NCBI GenBank assembly: GCA_022402465.1
Contig: JAKRSH010000024.1
Location: 124,001 to 188,000, forward strand
From: Leptospiraceae bacterium
GTDB lineage: Bacteria > Spirochaetota > Leptospiria > Leptospirales > Leptospiraceae
Reading direction: 5' to 3'
DNA: 64,000 bases
The position numbers and the translations under genes are program-made. Below, in pieces: positions 26,446 through 34,736 of the stretch (the stretch's first letter is position 1; each line of letters begins with the position of its first letter). The notes below the pieces were generated by a model that was not told the DNA's origin, did not search any database, and saw only the letters and a program-made list of their open reading frames with translations.

Positions 26446-27212
26446 AATTCACTGATCTAACACCGATTTCGTTGGTTTGGGGATTTTTTTCTATTTTGCC
26501 TTGGGCAATTGCGCTTTTTATGAGCTTTCCTAAGAGTAAAATACACTTCCCAGATAAGAATTCTACAGAAATTTTTGTTAGACTCCTATTCTTTTCCTTG
26601 CTTGCTTTTCTTGCTGGTATTCTTTCCACTTATTTGATTCTTGAGATCAGTCCATTGATTTGGCCGAATATAGATTTGAAACCCAAAAGACCCAAATCTC
26701 TTTTAACCCAGACCATACATCTTGCTTTCATTCAGGCTGGAATGGTAGAAGAGGCGTTCAAGATTGGCTTTATTTTTTTAATCAGTTTCTTTTTGCTTAG
26801 AACCAAAGATGGAAAATGGAAGAAAGAAATCTTTATGGTTGCAGGGTTTACCGCTCTAGGATTTGCTTTCATAGAGAATTCACACTACATCATCAGCGAA
26901 ATTCCAGATAAAAGGATAGAAACCTTTATTGGTCGTTCCATTCATTCCAGTAATATTCATATGCTGATTAATCTAACATTTGCTTTATTTTGCATTAAAT
27001 CCAATGCAATAATTGATACTACTCAGAAGTGGTTCTATCTTGCAGCAGCCTTCCTACTCGCTGTTATTCAACATGGCGTTGTGGATTTTTTTCTCATTCC
27101 TTCCTCTATCATTGGTGGATGGATAGCAACGGCTATGTTTGTTGGAATTTGGGTTTGGGTAGTGAATGATTTTAGAAGCTATGTTTTAGAACTTAAGAAA
27201 CGTAAGATTTAA
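26442..27212 (+). CDS. PrsW-type intramembrane metalloprotease
   Basis: A 256-residue integral-membrane protein with about seven hydrophobic segments. The PrsW (M82) motifs are present: E103-E104-x-x-K107 in MVEEAFKIG, FAFIEN with E145-N146, a middle His pair in SIHSSNIHML, and H211 in IQHGVVDFF. PrsW proteases cut single-pass membrane proteins such as anti-sigma factors. The gene begins within the stop of the TonB-like gene (ATGA overlap), so the two are coupled. A natural substrate cannot be named; the neighbour or one of the lipoproteins downstream is conceivable. Confidence 0.82.
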   Translation: MKFTDLTPISLVWGFFSILPWAIALFMSFPKSKIHFPDKNSTEIFVRLLFFSLLAFLAGILSTYLILEISPLIWPNIDLKPKRPKSLLTQTIHLAFIQAGMVEEAFKIGFIFLISFFLLRTKDGKWKKEIFMVAGFTALGFAFIENSHYIISEIPDKRIETFIGRSIHSSNIHMLINLTFALFCIKSNAIIDTTQKWFYLAAAFLLAVIQHGVVDFFLIPSSIIGGWIATAMFVGIWVWVVNDFRSYVLELKKRKI

Positions 27213-27335
27213 TTTGGTTCTATAAACAATACTTTCTAAATAATTTATCTCAAATATCTTATCTTCTTTCTTGAATTAGGCTTGTCAATTTTTTGTGAAT
27301 CTGAAAACTTCTAAAGTTCTAGGAGACTACATTCT

Positions 27336-27854
27336 ATGAACTTTTATCGAAATTGGATTGCATTCACTATTTTAATACTAATGTATTTTGCTTGTGCCAG
27401 TTCCAAACCAAGTGCGGAAGAGATGGATAATAATTTATCAGCTGCTTCCCAAGAAGAACGAGTGTCCGATAGAGATTTACTCTTTCTTCCAGAATCAGCT
27501 TGTTGTAATTTAAATCAGTCCTTCAAGGGAATTGTAATTTTAGATAAAATTTGTCTATCCGCTAAACAAACAAGCTTAAGCCTTCATTTAGTTGAGAAGA
27601 AAAAAGTATGCGTGCTAAATGAGGGCTTGATTTTCCAAGATAATAATTCCAATCAATACAATCTAGAAGGAACTCTTGGTGTGGATCTTTGTCCTAAGAG
27701 AAGGATTATGGTTGATACATCTTTTTCCTTATTGTTTCCAAGAATTAAAGAAGGTTTTACTAGCTTTGATCTTATTGAAAATGAGAAGGCTAAGCATGCA
27801 CATAATCCCTGGGCATTTACTTCCGTAGATATAACTAATTGCAAGTGGTATTAA
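27336..27854 (+). CDS. Hypothetical Cys-containing lipoprotein
   Basis: A 172-residue protein with a signal sequence ending YFACASS (lipobox, Cys about residue 22) and an AGGAG ribosome-binding site 10 bases before the ATG. The mature chain has several cysteines (ESACCNLN, DKICLSAK, KKVCVL, VDLCPKR, TNCKWY), which could pair in the periplasm. No domain is recognised. It is 53 bases upstream of the first papain-like protease and is the first half of a small-protein/protease pair that is repeated in the next genes; a role as partner, chaperone or inhibitor of the protease is guesswork. Confidence 0.7.
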   Translation: MNFYRNWIAFTILILMYFACASSKPSAEEMDNNLSAASQEERVSDRDLLFLPESACCNLNQSFKGIVILDKICLSAKQTSLSLHLVEKKKVCVLNEGLIFQDNNSNQYNLEGTLGVDLCPKRRIMVDTSFSLLFPRIKEGFTSFDLIENEKAKHAHNPWAFTSVDITNCKWY

Positions 27855-27907
27855 TCTATTTGCTATCTAAAGAAAAAATTAATTTAAGAATATAAGGTAA
27901 AAATAAT

Positions 27908-29500
27908 ATGCCAATTCGAATGACGGATGATGAGGACAAAGATGAGAATAAAAAATCAAAAGGGAAGGGCTCATCGTCTTTTTCGTCTCTTCCTTTCTTA
28001 GGTGCAGTCTTTTCTTTAGTATTCAAATATCCTAAAGTTATGATTCCACTTATACTCTTGCTTGGATTCTTAAGTCTACCTACACTTTGCAAGAAAGAAG
28101 ACACTTCAGATTCCAATCCAACTTCAATAGAAAATGAAACAGAAGAAACTCTGCTTAGACCTAAGGGTGCCATTTTTGATGCTGAAAAATATGCTTCAAC
28201 GAAAACCTACCAAGCAGTAGAGGAAGGTTTTGGAAATAAAATTCCAAAAGCTATTTCCTTGAGAAAATACGCACCCGAACCCAAAAACCAAGGCTCCCAA
28301 GGATCTTGTGTAGGTTGGGCTGTTTCCTATGCTGCGAGAACAATACTGGAAGCAAAAGCTACTGGCTCAAATCCAAATTCTATCGCATTCAGTCCAGCTC
28401 ATCCTTTCAATCAAAATACAAGTGCTAAATGTGATGGCTCCTATCCATCCGAAGTATTGGAAGATCTTAAAAAAGATGGTGCCTTACCCTTCACAGAATT
28501 TCCCTACAATGAATCAACTTGCCGCACCAAACTTAACATTAGCCAAAAAGAACGTGCTAAGGTCTTCCGCATTGAAGGATTCCAAAGACTAACAAAAGAT
28601 GGTGATAATTATAATACAGATATTAATTCTGTAAAACAATACCTTGCTTCAGGTTCTCCTGTAATCATAACAATGGATGTTGGTGGAACTTTCAATCAAT
28701 TGTCATCACCTGATTGGATACCATCAAATAATGATTATAAAAAGGTCAAACAATTTCAAAATTCAGGAAAACGTGATAGAGATTGGGGACCTCATGCCAT
28801 GACAATAATTGCATATGATGATGATCGCAATGGTGGCTCTGTACAAATTATGAATTCATGGGGAAGCGAGTGGGCTGAGAAGGGAACTTTCTGGTTTAGA
28901 TATTCGGACTTTGATACCTTTGTTCTAGAGGCCTTTTCTATTTACCCATCGGTCTCAACTAAGAATCAAGAATCCAAGAATTTGCGCTTTGGACTTATTG
29001 ATAATGCCTCAAAAGATTTTATACCACTTAAGAAAATACGGGAGATGCATTATGAAACCAATAGTCCTATTAAGGTAGGAACAAGATTTAAGGTTTCCAT
29101 TGAAAATGATTCACCTGTTTTTGTATATATTTTTGGTAAGGAACTTGATGGAAGTTCTTACGTTTTATTTCCGTATAATGATAAGCATTCCCCATATTGT
29201 GGACCAAATGGAGTTCGAGTTTTCCCTAGGAAACAAAGTCTAGAAGCAGATAAAATAGGCAAGAGAGACACGATCGCTGTTGTATTTTCTTACCAAAATA
29301 TAGATTACAAGGATCTCAATTCTTTAATCAATAAGACAGATGGTATTGACTTAGGTAAACGATTACAAACTGTACTCGCATCAAAATTAAGTTCTACAAC
29401 TAAGTATAGCTCTAATGGTAAATTTATTGAACTAAATTCGAAAGAAAAAGATTCCAATAAAATTCATTTAATGATTATTGATTTTGATAAATTTGAATAA
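27908..29500 (+). CDS. Papain-like C1 cysteine protease, membrane-anchored
   Basis: A 530-residue protein. The N-terminus is charged (DDEDKDENKKSKG), followed by a hydrophobic segment at about 42-60 ending TLCKKED, so it is either a type II membrane anchor or an unusual lipoprotein signal. The peptidase domain has the full C1 set: the oxyanion Gln in KNQGSQGSCVGWA, C134, H296 in GPHAMTIIAYDD and N316 in MNSWGSEWAEKGTFW. The C-terminal 190 residues form a second domain (FKVSIENDSPVFVYIFGKEL, then YVLFPYND) of the kind seen in DUF4384-like proteins. It should act outside the cytoplasmic membrane. Substrates are unknown. Confidence 0.88.
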   Translation: MPIRMTDDEDKDENKKSKGKGSSSFSSLPFLGAVFSLVFKYPKVMIPLILLLGFLSLPTLCKKEDTSDSNPTSIENETEETLLRPKGAIFDAEKYASTKTYQAVEEGFGNKIPKAISLRKYAPEPKNQGSQGSCVGWAVSYAARTILEAKATGSNPNSIAFSPAHPFNQNTSAKCDGSYPSEVLEDLKKDGALPFTEFPYNESTCRTKLNISQKERAKVFRIEGFQRLTKDGDNYNTDINSVKQYLASGSPVIITMDVGGTFNQLSSPDWIPSNNDYKKVKQFQNSGKRDRDWGPHAMTIIAYDDDRNGGSVQIMNSWGSEWAEKGTFWFRYSDFDTFVLEAFSIYPSVSTKNQESKNLRFGLIDNASKDFIPLKKIREMHYETNSPIKVGTRFKVSIENDSPVFVYIFGKELDGSSYVLFPYNDKHSPYCGPNGVRVFPRKQSLEADKIGKRDTIAVVFSYQNIDYKDLNSLINKTDGIDLGKRLQTVLASKLSSTTKYSSNGKFIELNSKEKDSNKIHLMIIDFDKFE

Positions 29501-29563
29501 ATATTTTATTGATAAAATTTGGAATGTATTTATAGTAATACAACTATGGAAATACAAATAGAT

Positions 29564-30070
29564 ATGAACTATTTAAAATATTTCTGTATGATTCTATCTA
29601 TCTTTTTCGTTTCGACTATTGAAGCTAAATCGACTTATGCTTTTCCATTGAACATTCTAAAAAATGACCAAGGAAGGTGGAGGGTTCTACATATTGAACT
29701 TGATGAAACATCTGGTCCCATCTCTCCTGAGTTTACATATTCCCACAAGATTTATATACAAGCTGTTCGAGATGGCTTTTTTATTTTTAGATCCTCATCG
29801 GAAAGAAATAAATTAATTCCACCTAAACGAAGAAGAATCAATCAAAATGTTTATATTGAGATACTTAGCAAGCTCTTAAGGAATGATATTCATTTACTGG
29901 AAAATGAAGTATTACCAGAGACACAAATTTTAGGAGTAAGTTATAATTCTATTACTTATAAAATGGGTACTGAATCTAAAAAATTTTACTATCTCTTAGA
30001 TGAGTTGGATAGAAGTGAAAACAAACAAAAGAAAAATATAGTTAGAATACTTAAGGAAATTCAACCATGA
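29564..30070 (+). CDS. Small exported hypothetical protein
   Basis: 168 residues from the ATG at 29564; an earlier TTG at 29519 would put 15 polar residues in front of the signal peptide and is less likely. The start MNYLKYFCMILSIFFVSTIEA is a typical signal sequence with cleavage probably after EA. The mature part is basic and mixed alpha/beta (YIQAVRDGFFIFRSSSER, PPKRRRINQNVYIEILSKLL). No family is recognised. Its stop codon overlaps the start of the FN3-bearing protease by four bases, so the two are made together; it may be a dedicated partner of that enzyme. Confidence 0.7.
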   Translation: MNYLKYFCMILSIFFVSTIEAKSTYAFPLNILKNDQGRWRVLHIELDETSGPISPEFTYSHKIYIQAVRDGFFIFRSSSERNKLIPPKRRRINQNVYIEILSKLLRNDIHLLENEVLPETQILGVSYNSITYKMGTESKKFYYLLDELDRSENKQKKNIVRILKEIQP

Positions 30071-32556
30071 ACAAAACATACAATTTCAATTTTTCTCTAT
30101 GTCGGTTAATATTTTTCGTCTCAACATTAATTTTTTTATTCAATTCTGGACTTTCAAATCTTTCTGCTGAAGACTTCGACCCAAATTCAGTAAGATCTTC
30201 AGATTGTAAACCAGGAGGATTTCGCTGTGGATATATACCATCTCCCGTAGATGTTCAAGAGAACATTCCTCTATCAAGAAATTATAATAATCTTGGAAAC
30301 CTTCCTTCTTCTTTTGACTTATCACCTAATATGCCACCAGTCGGAAGCCAAGGACGCCAGAATAGTTGTGTTGCTTGGGCAACTGGATATGCTATGAAAT
30401 CTTATCTTGCTAAAAAGAATGGGAAAGTTCCAAGTTACGATCCACCATTCTCAGGAGGATCAGGTCAAAATATATTTTCTCCTGCTTTTATTTACAACCA
30501 ACAAAATGGTGGTAAAGACGCTGGACTTTATTATTACAAGACTCTCGACTTTTTACAACAAAATGGAGTAGCCACTTGGAAAAGCATGCCTTATAAGGAC
30601 AGTGACTATCTAGAGCAACCAAGCAAAGAGGCACAACAAGAAGCCTTGGATCATAGAATTAAATCTTATACTAGATTGAATCATAAAAAACCAGACGATA
30701 TCAAACAAGTGATTTCAGCGGGTAACGTAGTCTTAGTTGGAATAATTATCGATGATGCGTTCTATAAATTAAAAGGAAATGAAGTTTATGATGCAAGTGG
30801 TGGCCAAGCCTATGGTGGTCATGGTATGGTTATAGTTGGCTATGATGACAATAAAAAATCAAAATCAGGAAAGAAAGGAGCATTCAAACTACAAAATTCT
30901 TGGGGTACAAATTGGGGTGACAAAGGTTTTGGTTGGATCTCTTATTCTATGCTTGCAAGAGTAGGCCAAGAAACTTATGCGATGATAGAACAAGCTCCAC
31001 AAACTAACACATCTATTTCTTTAACACCTTCAACAAATATTAGTTTATTACCACCAAATGAAGTCCATGCCTCACGTGGAGAATTTTCAGATAAAATTAA
31101 TCTGACTTGGACTGAAAGTACGGGAGCTGTCACTTACAGTATCCAAAGAAAAGATTCTAATTCTAATTCTGATTTTATAGATTTAGGATATAGCAATTCA
31201 ACATCGTTTACAGATGCTAATCTAGCACCTAGTTCCACTTTTTTTTATAGAGTAAGCTCCATTTCTGAATCTGAAATTTCATCATGGTCCCAGCAAGTGG
31301 AAGCTTACACCAATGAAGGAAATCAATCTACTGGCAGACTAGAGAAAGTTATAGGAGTCAAATTCAGCAATGTAAAAGAAAAGAATACAAATCGCCTACG
31401 AATTACTTGGTCTGAAGTGAGTGGTGCTGATGGATATATTATTTCCAAAAATACAAATGGAACAAAATGGAAAGATATCGCTAAAACGAAGACGACAGAA
31501 TTTGTTGATAAATCTTTTTCTGCTAAGGGTACACATGTTTATAGAATCTGTGCATCAAAGAATAATAAAAAAGCTGGTGATTGGAGTGATAGCTATGCAG
31601 TAAATCTAGAATCTCCTAAAAAAATTCCTGAGGCTATAACTTCTTTCCAAGCAACAGATGGCAATCATTCTGATAAGATCATGATATCATGGAATGAATC
31701 TCCTGGTTCATCTGGTTATTACCTTTTCCGTTTCAATGAAAATTATGAAATAGATGGAGAATTTGCAACCACAAATCCTTACTACGAAGATAAAGATCCT
31801 AAGGTTTTAAATGGCAAATATTTTTACTACACAGCTTATGCATATAATGAGCTAGGATATTCTAATCAAAGTGAATTTACTTTAGGAAGAATTCAAACAG
31901 ATCAACAAAAGAGATCAGCAGGACTGACTTTAGATGCACCTCAAAATTTAATAATAAAACTTGATTCAAAATTACAAAATGTAAATCTAAAATGGGATCC
32001 AGTAAAAGATGCCTATGAATACTATGTTTATAGAAAACCAAAAAACCCAAACAGCAAAGATAGTAAATTTATATTTGTAAATTCGGTTACAGGATCACAA
32101 ACCTCTTATTCTGAAAAATTTCCTGGCAATCCTGGTGATCTATATTTTTATACGATAAGATCCAAGTCGGAATTTGGTTCAGAATCTAAAAATTCTAATC
32201 TAACAACTGCTTATTGGAATCAAGCAAAAACTCAAATAAAGAAACGTTCTATGAGTTTGGATGAAATTCCATTAAAGATGCTAGGCAATTGGAATGGATC
32301 TTATTGGAATCCGAGATTTGGTCCCCAAACTCTTAGTTTAGTGATTGCATCCAAAAACCAAGAGTTCGATGCAGTTTTAAAAATTAATGATAAGATTGCT
32401 AAGCAATTCAAAGGTAAGTGGATACAAGGTAGCACTGGTTTTCGTACGAATGGTTTTCAATTGGATCTATCAAATTTGGAAGGAAATGCTAATGTTCGCT
32501 TTGATTCAATTCCTGACCTTGAAGAAGGAATTGAATTTAGTTTCAGTAAAGAGTAA
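30067..32556 (+). CDS. Secreted papain-like C1 protease with fibronectin type III repeats
   Basis: An 829-residue exported protein with signal sequence (about 1-36). The C1 peptidase domain (about 75-310) has GSQGRQNSCVAWATGYAMKS with C101, H252 in YGGHGMVIVGYDD and N277 in LQNSWGTNWGDKGFGW. Four fibronectin type III-like modules follow (roughly 333-415, 420-512, 518-605 and 620-710), each with the pattern KINLTWTES...YSIQRK...SFTDANLAPSSTFFYRV, given here in pieces. A C-terminal domain of about 90 residues ends the chain. FN3 repeats usually tether or present enzymes to polymers or surfaces. The gene starts inside the stop of the small exported protein. Confidence 0.88.
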   Translation: MNKTYNFNFSLCRLIFFVSTLIFLFNSGLSNLSAEDFDPNSVRSSDCKPGGFRCGYIPSPVDVQENIPLSRNYNNLGNLPSSFDLSPNMPPVGSQGRQNSCVAWATGYAMKSYLAKKNGKVPSYDPPFSGGSGQNIFSPAFIYNQQNGGKDAGLYYYKTLDFLQQNGVATWKSMPYKDSDYLEQPSKEAQQEALDHRIKSYTRLNHKKPDDIKQVISAGNVVLVGIIIDDAFYKLKGNEVYDASGGQAYGGHGMVIVGYDDNKKSKSGKKGAFKLQNSWGTNWGDKGFGWISYSMLARVGQETYAMIEQAPQTNTSISLTPSTNISLLPPNEVHASRGEFSDKINLTWTESTGAVTYSIQRKDSNSNSDFIDLGYSNSTSFTDANLAPSSTFFYRVSSISESEISSWSQQVEAYTNEGNQSTGRLEKVIGVKFSNVKEKNTNRLRITWSEVSGADGYIISKNTNGTKWKDIAKTKTTEFVDKSFSAKGTHVYRICASKNNKKAGDWSDSYAVNLESPKKIPEAITSFQATDGNHSDKIMISWNESPGSSGYYLFRFNENYEIDGEFATTNPYYEDKDPKVLNGKYFYYTAYAYNELGYSNQSEFTLGRIQTDQQKRSAGLTLDAPQNLIIKLDSKLQNVNLKWDPVKDAYEYYVYRKPKNPNSKDSKFIFVNSVTGSQTSYSEKFPGNPGDLYFYTIRSKSEFGSESKNSNLTTAYWNQAKTQIKKRSMSLDEIPLKMLGNWNGSYWNPRFGPQTLSLVIASKNQEFDAVLKINDKIAKQFKGKWIQGSTGFRTNGFQLDLSNLEGNANVRFDSIPDLEEGIEFSFSKE

Positions 32557-32609
32557 ATAGGAAAAGAAAATCATTTAGAAGTTATCGACTAAGAAAAATT
32601 CGACTAAAC

Positions 32610-34394
32610 TTATAAATCTTTCTTTTCCCAGTCGAACTTGTCTCTTGCTATCTTCATACAAGTATCAAAGGAGGATTTAGCTTTCAAGAATGTAAATTTT
32701 TCTTCTTCGATTGCCTTGGATATCTTTGTATCAGAAATTAAATCATTGATTAGAGGCTTAACCTTTTTAAGAGCGAGTTCCTTACAGATTTCTCCAAAAT
32801 TGGTTTCAATCGAAAGTCTTGCTCCATAATCTTCTGTCCATTGGTCTAATTTACGATCATTGAGTACGGATTGAATCAGTAGAGCCCAGATTAAAGTTTT
32901 ACCTCTTTTTAGATAATAAAATTTGTTAGGTGCAGATTCAATAATTGTTTCTATTACTTTGCCAAGTCTTGCTTGGGTTTTATAGACTAAAAGAATCTTC
33001 TTAGCATTTACATCTAGGTATTTTCTCTTAAACATCGCATTATAGAGTGATTCATTCTCAAATACTTCCTTGAGTCTAGAAAGCTTATCTACATCACCTT
33101 GTACAGCAAGTAAGGTCTGGGCTAATTTCTTAATTGATAGAAATTTATTCTGCTCATCAATGCCCATTTCCTCTAAATCTTCATAACTCAAGGATTCGAA
33201 AGCATTTTCTTGGCGTTCATAAAATACATTTAACTCTTCACGAAATTTATCAGAGAATTCTAACTGTATGAGATCAGAGGCTCTAAGATTCCAAGGCTCA
33301 ACAGGATTCTGGCGATTGGTATTAATTGTAACTCGGACTATAAAGTCTTTGAGTGTTTCTTGGGATTGGGAAGTTATTACTTTTGCTAATACTTCTATAG
33401 ATTCTAATGCCTTACGATTGGCTTCTAAGTTAGCATTGCCCTCATGTTCATCCATAAATCCTGCGAAAGAAGAAATTGTTTGAGCACCATTCAATACTCT
33501 TGGTTCAGTGATAATTACGGAGTTCTCTTCCCAGACAACATTTTCAGCAAAAATTGTGACACCATTATGATTGAATACAAACTCATCAGCAGGAGTCTTC
33601 TTTTGGATAACAATATTTTTTAAAGCATTACGAATTGCTCGGTTAGGATTATTGTCCAAAGATAGGGCAGAGCGAATGTTTCGTTCAAATAGTCTATGCC
33701 CCATTTCTTTGTACATTTTGTACAAATCATTTAATCTTAATATGCAAAGATTCATTTCTTCACTAGTAGCAGTTTTCTTTCGTATTGGAGCATTTGTTAA
33801 TTTACATTTATAAGTATGCGTTGTGCTTGTATGCGATAGACCTGCCCTGCGTCTAGTTTGATTCGAGAGAAAATCTATCGTCAAAGATATGTTTCTCTGA
33901 AAAAAAGTATCCAAAACATGTTTCTTATTTTCTAAGTCTTCTCTGAGGCTTCCTATAGCTTCGGATCGTTCTGCTGCATCTGGATCTCCATTAAAAACAA
34001 AATAAATAAAAACTCTTTGAATAAGACTTTGATTTTCTAAACATTCGGATCTAAGTTGGTTGATGAATTTTTTTTCTGCGGATTCAGGAGCAACATTTCC
34101 AAGTAATTTATCCATTCCTTCATGGGCAAGCTTACGAATAGAATCCTTGAAAACAGCAGCCGAATTGGACCAAGTATATTTATATAGATATAGATTTTTT
34201 CTTTGGTGGTCTAGGTAATAGGCATTGATACCCAAATTATCGTTAGGTAAATAAACTTGGTGCTTGAGACTAGCAATATCTTTCTTTAATTCACGACTTA
34301 GATGTAGGAGGGCAAAACTAGTATCCTTGGTGCCGCCCATTTCGTTTTTAAATTTAGAATGGTGAGAGTCGAGATCTTTCTGAGTAACCAACAT
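32610..34394 (-). CDS. AIPR family (abortive-infection type) protein
   Basis: A 594-residue protein with the AIPR domain in its middle: RNIRSALSLDNNPNRAIRNA, then DEFVFNHNGVTIFAENVVW and RVLNGAQTISSFAG (about 295-308), then a region with FIVRVTINTNRQNPVEPWNLRA. AIPR proteins are named for abortive phage resistance, and many carry an N-terminal nuclease-like part. Here that part (about 48-76) has D52, then GIN at 55-57 and YKYTW at 71-75, where related proteins tend to have GID and QxK, so the nuclease site may be dead. It lies 72 bases downstream of clpS on the same strand. No other defence gene is near. Confidence 0.8.
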   Translation of the reverse strand: MLVTQKDLDSHHSKFKNEMGGTKDTSFALLHLSRELKKDIASLKHQVYLPNDNLGINAYYLDHQRKNLYLYKYTWSNSAAVFKDSIRKLAHEGMDKLLGNVAPESAEKKFINQLRSECLENQSLIQRVFIYFVFNGDPDAAERSEAIGSLREDLENKKHVLDTFFQRNISLTIDFLSNQTRRRAGLSHTSTTHTYKCKLTNAPIRKKTATSEEMNLCILRLNDLYKMYKEMGHRLFERNIRSALSLDNNPNRAIRNALKNIVIQKKTPADEFVFNHNGVTIFAENVVWEENSVIITEPRVLNGAQTISSFAGFMDEHEGNANLEANRKALESIEVLAKVITSQSQETLKDFIVRVTINTNRQNPVEPWNLRASDLIQLEFSDKFREELNVFYERQENAFESLSYEDLEEMGIDEQNKFLSIKKLAQTLLAVQGDVDKLSRLKEVFENESLYNAMFKRKYLDVNAKKILLVYKTQARLGKVIETIIESAPNKFYYLKRGKTLIWALLIQSVLNDRKLDQWTEDYGARLSIETNFGEICKELALKKVKPLINDLISDTKISKAIEEEKFTFLKAKSSFDTCMKIARDKFDWEKKDL

Positions 34395-34466
34395 GGTGCA
34401 AATCTGCTCTTGGATTCAATGTATGGCAAGTATTTTTAAAGCTAGCGAAAATTTAATTTAAGTTTG

Positions 34467-34736
34467 TTATTGAATGGCAACGGTAAGGCCCTGCTCAGTG
34501 AGCTTTTCTGCAACAGTTTCGCATTCTTCAAGACTTGCGACATAACAAACAGCACGCCCTTTGCTATGAGCCTCCTGTGCAATCTTCTCAGCTTCTTTTC
34601 TGGACTTAAAGCAAATCTTCATAATACAATCTTCTACATGGTCGAAATTATTCACATCATCGTTGAACAGAATTACTGATCTTTTGTAAACAGCATTCGA
34701 AATCTGCTCTGTCTTCTCAATGATTTCTGAATTCAA
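34467..34736 (-). CDS. clpS: ATP-dependent Clp protease adaptor
   Basis: An 89-residue ClpS, which delivers N-degron substrates to ClpAP. The pattern is clear: VILFNDDVNNFDHVEDCIMK with the N-end-binding NDD, then SRKEAEKIAQEAHSKGRAVC and SLEECETVAEKLTEQGLTVAI. The N-terminal tail is short. The start overlaps the photolyase stop by four bases, so it is translated from the same message. Neighbouring clpA is not in the window. Confidence 0.93.
   Translation of the reverse strand: MNSEIIEKTEQISNAVYKRSVILFNDDVNNFDHVEDCIMKICFKSRKEAEKIAQEAHSKGRAVCYVASLEECETVAEKLTEQGLTVAIQ

Noticed and set aside
29519-29563. A TTG start for the small exported protein.
   Set aside because: It would add 15 polar residues before the signal peptide; ATG 29564 is better.
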